Source: Nodosilinea sp. PGN35
GTDB lineage: Bacteria; Cyanobacteriota; Cyanobacteriia; Phormidesmidales; Phormidesmidaceae
DNA: 64,000 nt
Direction of reading: 5' to 3'
Assembly (NCBI RefSeq): GCF_029109325.1
Contig: NZ_JAQKQJ010000010.1
Span: forward strand, 620,001 to 684,000
This document shows positions 60,886 to 64,000 of this stretch, one piece after another. Under the pieces are notes generated by a model. The model did not search any database and was not told the DNA's origin. It worked only from the letters and a program-made list of their open reading frames with translations. The position numbers and the translations under genes are program-made. Every line of letters starts with the position of its first letter. The first letter of the stretch is position 1.

Positions 60886-62139
60886 TCAGCTGCGGCCGGG
60901 CAGGCGCTTCTCCAGGGCGTTGCGGCCTTCAATATGGCGCTCGTACCACCGCATCAGCGGCGTCGAGCTGACGCCGTGCAGCGTCACCGAAATCGTCACC
61001 GTAATAATCGTGATCCAGGCGATGCGCTCACCGATCGCCCCTTGCAGGCCATGGCCCAGGGAGTAGGTCAGATAGTACAGCGAGCCCACACCGCGAATGC
61101 CAAACCAGCCAAACAGCCAGCGGGTGGCGGGGTGTACCGGCGCGCCCAGAGTGCTCGCCCAGGTGCCCAGAGGACGAATTACAAACAGCAGCGCCCCCGC
61201 TGTCAGCAGGGCCGGGGCCGCAAACCGCAGCATCGGCTCAAGGCGCAGCAGCGACCCCAGCAGCAAAATAGTGCCGATCTCGGTCAGCTTTTCGAGCCGT
61301 TCCATAAAATTCAGGCGGGAGACCGATCGCTCATCGCTCAGGCAGCTGTTGTACATCACCACCCCAGCCACAAAAACGGCCAAGAAGCCGTAGCCGCGCG
61401 CCAGTTCCGCCACCGAGTAGCTGAGCAAGATCGTGCTGAGCCCAACAAAATCTTCCATCAGCTCATCGACTTCGCTTCGCTTGCGGAGATGCTGCTCTAG
61501 CCAGCAAACTCCTTTGGCAACGCCGATGCCCACCAGCAGTCCGACGGCGATCGCCCACACCAGATCCACCGCCACCCAGCGCCCAAACCAGCTCTCCCAG
61601 CTGTCGTTTTCGAGCCAGTGCAGCCCAAAGTAGACAAAGGGAAAAGCCAGAGCGTCGTTGAGGCCGCCCTCGGAGGTGAGGCCAAAGCGCAGCTCGTCGC
61701 GGTCTTGGGGGTCTGCCAGCTGCACCTCCGAGGCCAAGACCGGGTCGGTGGGGGCCAAAATTGCCCCCAGCAACAGACCTTCGCCCCACTCCATCCCGAG
61801 AAAAAAGTGGCCCAGGGCGGCGATCGCAAAGATTGAGATCGGCATCAAAAAGCCAATCAGTCGAATGGTCGAATTCCACGCCCAGGCCCGCAGCGGGCGA
61901 TTCATTTTGAGGCCGCAGCTAAACAGCGAAATCAGGACGACAAACTCGGTCAGCCGTTCTAGAAAAGCTGTGTCGGGTCGCGCCCGGATCAGGTTAAAGC
62001 CGTAGGGGCTGAGCAGCAGCCCCACAATCAGGTAAATTAGCGCGTAGGACAGGGGCAGTCGCCCAATCCACCCAGACCCCAGGGTAACGGCAAGCAGCAG
62101 CAGACCAATCACCAGCAGATCGAGAATGTAGATATCCAC
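60886..62139 (-). CDS. Sodium/proton antiporter, CPA1 type
   Basis: 417 residues, about 12 membrane helices. The ion-binding Asp pair is in GAILAPTDPVLASEV (residues 124-138), followed by LTSEGGLNDALAFPFVYF. The last helices are GWFGIRGVGSLYYL. It exchanges Na+ or K+ for protons across the plasma membrane. The C-terminal tail is short, without an RCK domain, so it may be a constitutive housekeeping exchanger. Confidence 0.9.
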   Translation of the reverse strand: MDIYILDLLVIGLLLLAVTLGSGWIGRLPLSYALIYLIVGLLLSPYGFNLIRARPDTAFLERLTEFVVLISLFSCGLKMNRPLRAWAWNSTIRLIGFLMPISIFAIAALGHFFLGMEWGEGLLLGAILAPTDPVLASEVQLADPQDRDELRFGLTSEGGLNDALAFPFVYFGLHWLENDSWESWFGRWVAVDLVWAIAVGLLVGIGVAKGVCWLEQHLRKRSEVDELMEDFVGLSTILLSYSVAELARGYGFLAVFVAGVVMYNSCLSDERSVSRLNFMERLEKLTEIGTILLLGSLLRLEPMLRFAAPALLTAGALLFVIRPLGTWASTLGAPVHPATRWLFGWFGIRGVGSLYYLTYSLGHGLQGAIGERIAWITIITVTISVTLHGVSSTPLMRWYERHIEGRNALEKRLPGRS

Positions 62140-62220
62140 GGGCAGGCCAAGGCATAAATTCTCCCTCCACTCTAAAAGCTGGGTGAACGGGCGCAGTGCA
62201 ACCTGCGGTAGATCTTTCCG

Positions 62221-62718
62221 CTAGTCGCTGCCGCCCCAGGTCCAGCGGGGGTTGCCGTCGCGCAGGCCCTTAAACAAAATCACCGTGGTATACCCGTTGG
62301 CGTCGCCCATGCCCGTCATGTCGAGGATGGCTCTGACCTGGCCGTTGACCAGCTGAATGCGGAGGTAGGAGTTGCCCTCGTAGTCTTCGCCGTCAAGCCG
62401 AACCATGCCGCCCGAGGCCTGGCAGTTGCGGTACTCGGGCTTGAGGGTGCCCACCCAGGTGGCGCTAAAGCGATCGGACGCAGACAGTCTAATGTTGGTG
62501 GCGATGTCGCGCAGCTTGACCATACCATCGGTCGAATAGCCGCCCTCAGCGTAGGGACGCGGCGTTTCGTGGGCAATCAACCCCTCAGGGCAGCGGGCCT
62601 CGGGGCCGTCGAGCAGGGGGAGTACGCTCAGCTCAATGGTGCTGGCCAGGGCGGTAGCACCACCTGCCAGACTCAGGGGCAGGCTGAGCAGCAGCGCCCA
62701 GCAAAATTTTGGTTGCAT
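62221..62718 (-). CDS. Secreted protein of unknown function
   Basis: 165 residues from the chosen ATG (MQPKFCWALL), for which GAGG lies 9 bp upstream; an ATG 9 bp earlier would place the Shine-Dalgarno too near. The signal peptide ends around ATALAS. The mature chain is small and beta-rich with one Cys near EARCPEG and another in YRNCQAS. No family recognised. Likely periplasmic. Confidence 0.65.
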   Translation of the reverse strand: MQPKFCWALLLSLPLSLAGGATALASTIELSVLPLLDGPEARCPEGLIAHETPRPYAEGGYSTDGMVKLRDIATNIRLSASDRFSATWVGTLKPEYRNCQASGGMVRLDGEDYEGNSYLRIQLVNGQVRAILDMTGMGDANGYTTVILFKGLRDGNPRWTWGGSD

Positions 62719-62903
62719 CGTTATCATCCTCTACAAACACAACACAGGCTCAGAGCCATCGTTCATCACCACTTCTACAGCGCTGCGACGGCCAATTCCC
62801 GACGGCCCAGCCCCAGCCATCGGTGGGCCTGAATGCCGCGCCCCGAGCCAATATGGCATGATTGATCTCTGCGCTTCGCTGGGGCCTCGCCCCGCCACTC
62901 CCT

Positions 62904-64000
62904 ATGCTCCGCCTCAGCCAAATCAAACTCCCCCTCGACCACCCCGACGCGGCGCTGGAGGAAGCTATTCTCAAAAAGCTGCACCTGGCGGCGGCAGATC
63001 TAACCCACTACACCATCTTCAAGCGCAGCTACGACGCCCGCAAAAAGGGCAGTATCACCCTGGTCTACATCGTCGATGTGGAAACCCCCAAGGAAAAGGC
63101 CCTGCTCAAGCGGTTTAAGAAAGACGCTACGGTGAGCGTCACCCCCGATCTGACCTACCGCCCGGTGGCCCAGGCCCCCAAAGGGTTTCAGAATCGCCCC
63201 GTTGTGATCGGCATGGGGCCGTGCGGCATGTTTGCGGGGTTGCTGCTGGCGCAGATGGGGTTTCGGCCCATTATTTTAGAGCGGGGCAAGGCGGTGCGCG
63301 ATCGCAGCGTTGACACCTTTGGCTTTTGGCTGAAGAAAACCCTCAACCCCGAGTCCAACGCCCAGTTTGGCGAGGGCGGCGCGGGCACCTTCTCCGACGG
63401 CAAGCTCTACAGCCAGGTGAGCGACCCCCACCACTACGGGCGCAAAGTGCTCACCGAGCTGGTCAATGCCGGGGCCAATCCGGAGATTCTTTACATCAAC
63501 AAACCCCACATTGGCACCTACCGCCTGGTCAAAATCGTGCAGACCCTGCGGGCCATGATTGAGTCCCTCGGCGGCGAGATTCGCTTTCAAACCCGCGTCG
63601 TCGATCTAGATATTGACCGGGGCCAGGTGCGCGGCGTGCGCCTCGACAACGGCGACTACCTGGCCAGCGACCACGTGGTGCTGGCGGTGGGCCACAGCGC
63701 CCGCGACACTTTCCAGATGCTGCACGAGCGCGGCGTCTACATTGAGGCCAAGCCCTTTTCCATTGGCTTTCGCATCGAGCATCCCCAGTCGCTGATCGAC
63801 CAGTGCCGGTTGGGCGAGCAGGCCGGGCACCCCCGCCTGGGCTCCGCCGACTACAAGCTGGTACACCACTGCGAAAATGGGCGATCGGTCTACAGCTTTT
63901 GCATGTGCCCCGGCGGCAAGGTGGTGGCGGCGGCGTCAGAACCGGGCCGCCTGGTGACCAACGGCATGAGCGAGTACGCCCGCGATGAGTCGAACGCCAA
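62904..64000 (+). CDS. FAD-dependent oxidoreductase, COG2509 type (3' end outside the window)
   Basis: 365 residues up to the edge. The N-terminal domain (LRLSQIKLPLDHPDAAL) is followed by GMGPCGMFAGLLLAQMGFRP (FAD motif with Cys), AQFGEGGAGTFSDGKLYS, LAVGHSARDTFQML and YSFCMCPGGKVVAAASEPG. This is the pattern of cyanobacterial and plant-like UbiH/COG2509 NAD(P)/FAD proteins of unknown exact role. No start further upstream is supported. The gene was found by reading to the window end, where no stop occurs. Confidence 0.85.
   Translation, partial: MLRLSQIKLPLDHPDAALEEAILKKLHLAAADLTHYTIFKRSYDARKKGSITLVYIVDVETPKEKALLKRFKKDATVSVTPDLTYRPVAQAPKGFQNRPVVIGMGPCGMFAGLLLAQMGFRPIILERGKAVRDRSVDTFGFWLKKTLNPESNAQFGEGGAGTFSDGKLYSQVSDPHHYGRKVLTELVNAGANPEILYINKPHIGTYRLVKIVQTLRAMIESLGGEIRFQTRVVDLDIDRGQVRGVRLDNGDYLASDHVVLAVGHSARDTFQMLHERGVYIEAKPFSIGFRIEHPQSLIDQCRLGEQAGHPRLGSADYKLVHHCENGRSVYSFCMCPGGKVVAAASEPGRLVTNGMSEYARDESNA

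Overview
The window is from a cyanobacterium. Diagnostic genes are psbQ (CyanoQ), an unlisted-length petL gene for a cytochrome b6f subunit, a CpcT/CpeT-family bilin lyase paralogue, phylloquinone genes in the order menA-menC-menE, opcA next to zwf, and several cyanobacteria-only families (DUF2949, DUF5340, DUF1823). The HIP1 octamer GCGATCGC is scattered through coding DNA, GC content is high, and intergenic heptanucleotide repeat arrays are abundant. Together these suggest a filamentous Leptolyngbya/Nodosilinea/Phormidium-like lineage; the genus is inference. No transposase, prophage gene or CRISPR array was found.

Layout. 1-8 kb: membrane protein fragment, methyltransferase, CpcT/CpeT-like protein, RTX-type calcium-binding protein, HAD hydrolase, Rieske oxygenase, and a GIY-YIG nuclease with a small partner. 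8-15.8 kb: a Tat/FAD/Rieske carotenoid-type oxidoreductase (CruE/CrtU-like), ABC-2 permease, glutamine amidotransferase, beta-hydroxyacid dehydrogenase, DUF2949 gene with a perfect extended Shine-Dalgarno, Uma2 protein, D-amino-acid-oxidase-like protein and psbQ. 16-19.5 kb: an accessory island with a DUF433/DUF5615 toxin-antitoxin-like pair, an 830-residue NACHT NTPase and a divergent two-span membrane peptide. 19.5-34 kb: mostly housekeeping genes (folP, polar amino acid ABC transporter, trpC, lpdA, SpoU methyltransferase, tRNA-Leu(CAG), murA, a GlcD-like flavoprotein, and the phylloquinone genes). 34-41 kb: ssb paralogue, DUF1823, Uma2, a broken PIN toxin with its antitoxin, an alpha/beta hydrolase and an orphan 840-residue protein. 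41-50 kb: fbp, zwf, opcA, split by a STAND-NTPase/TPR gene and Uma2 debris. 50-56 kb: SH3 protein and an exopolysaccharide trio (GT4 glycosyltransferase, polyprenyl-phosphate sugar transferase, O-antigen ligase/polymerase), with petL on the opposite strand overlapping the end of the last. 56-64 kb: aroB, methyltransferase, hisB, DUF2993, exonuclease, lipoprotein, CPA1 antiporter and the start of a COG2509-type flavoprotein.

The most unusual theme is the repeats. Heptad arrays and palindromes fill many gaps and have also entered reading frames: two in-frame inserts in menC, one in menE, and a 14-residue insert amplified three times in the TPR protein. A roughly 98-bp element with 11-bp inverted ends truncates the PIN toxin gene. 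Four Uma2 loci are present, two intact and two decayed. The NACHT module and the STAND-TPR gene inside the fbp-zwf region are the best candidates for undescribed conflict (defence) systems; their function is inferred, not shown.
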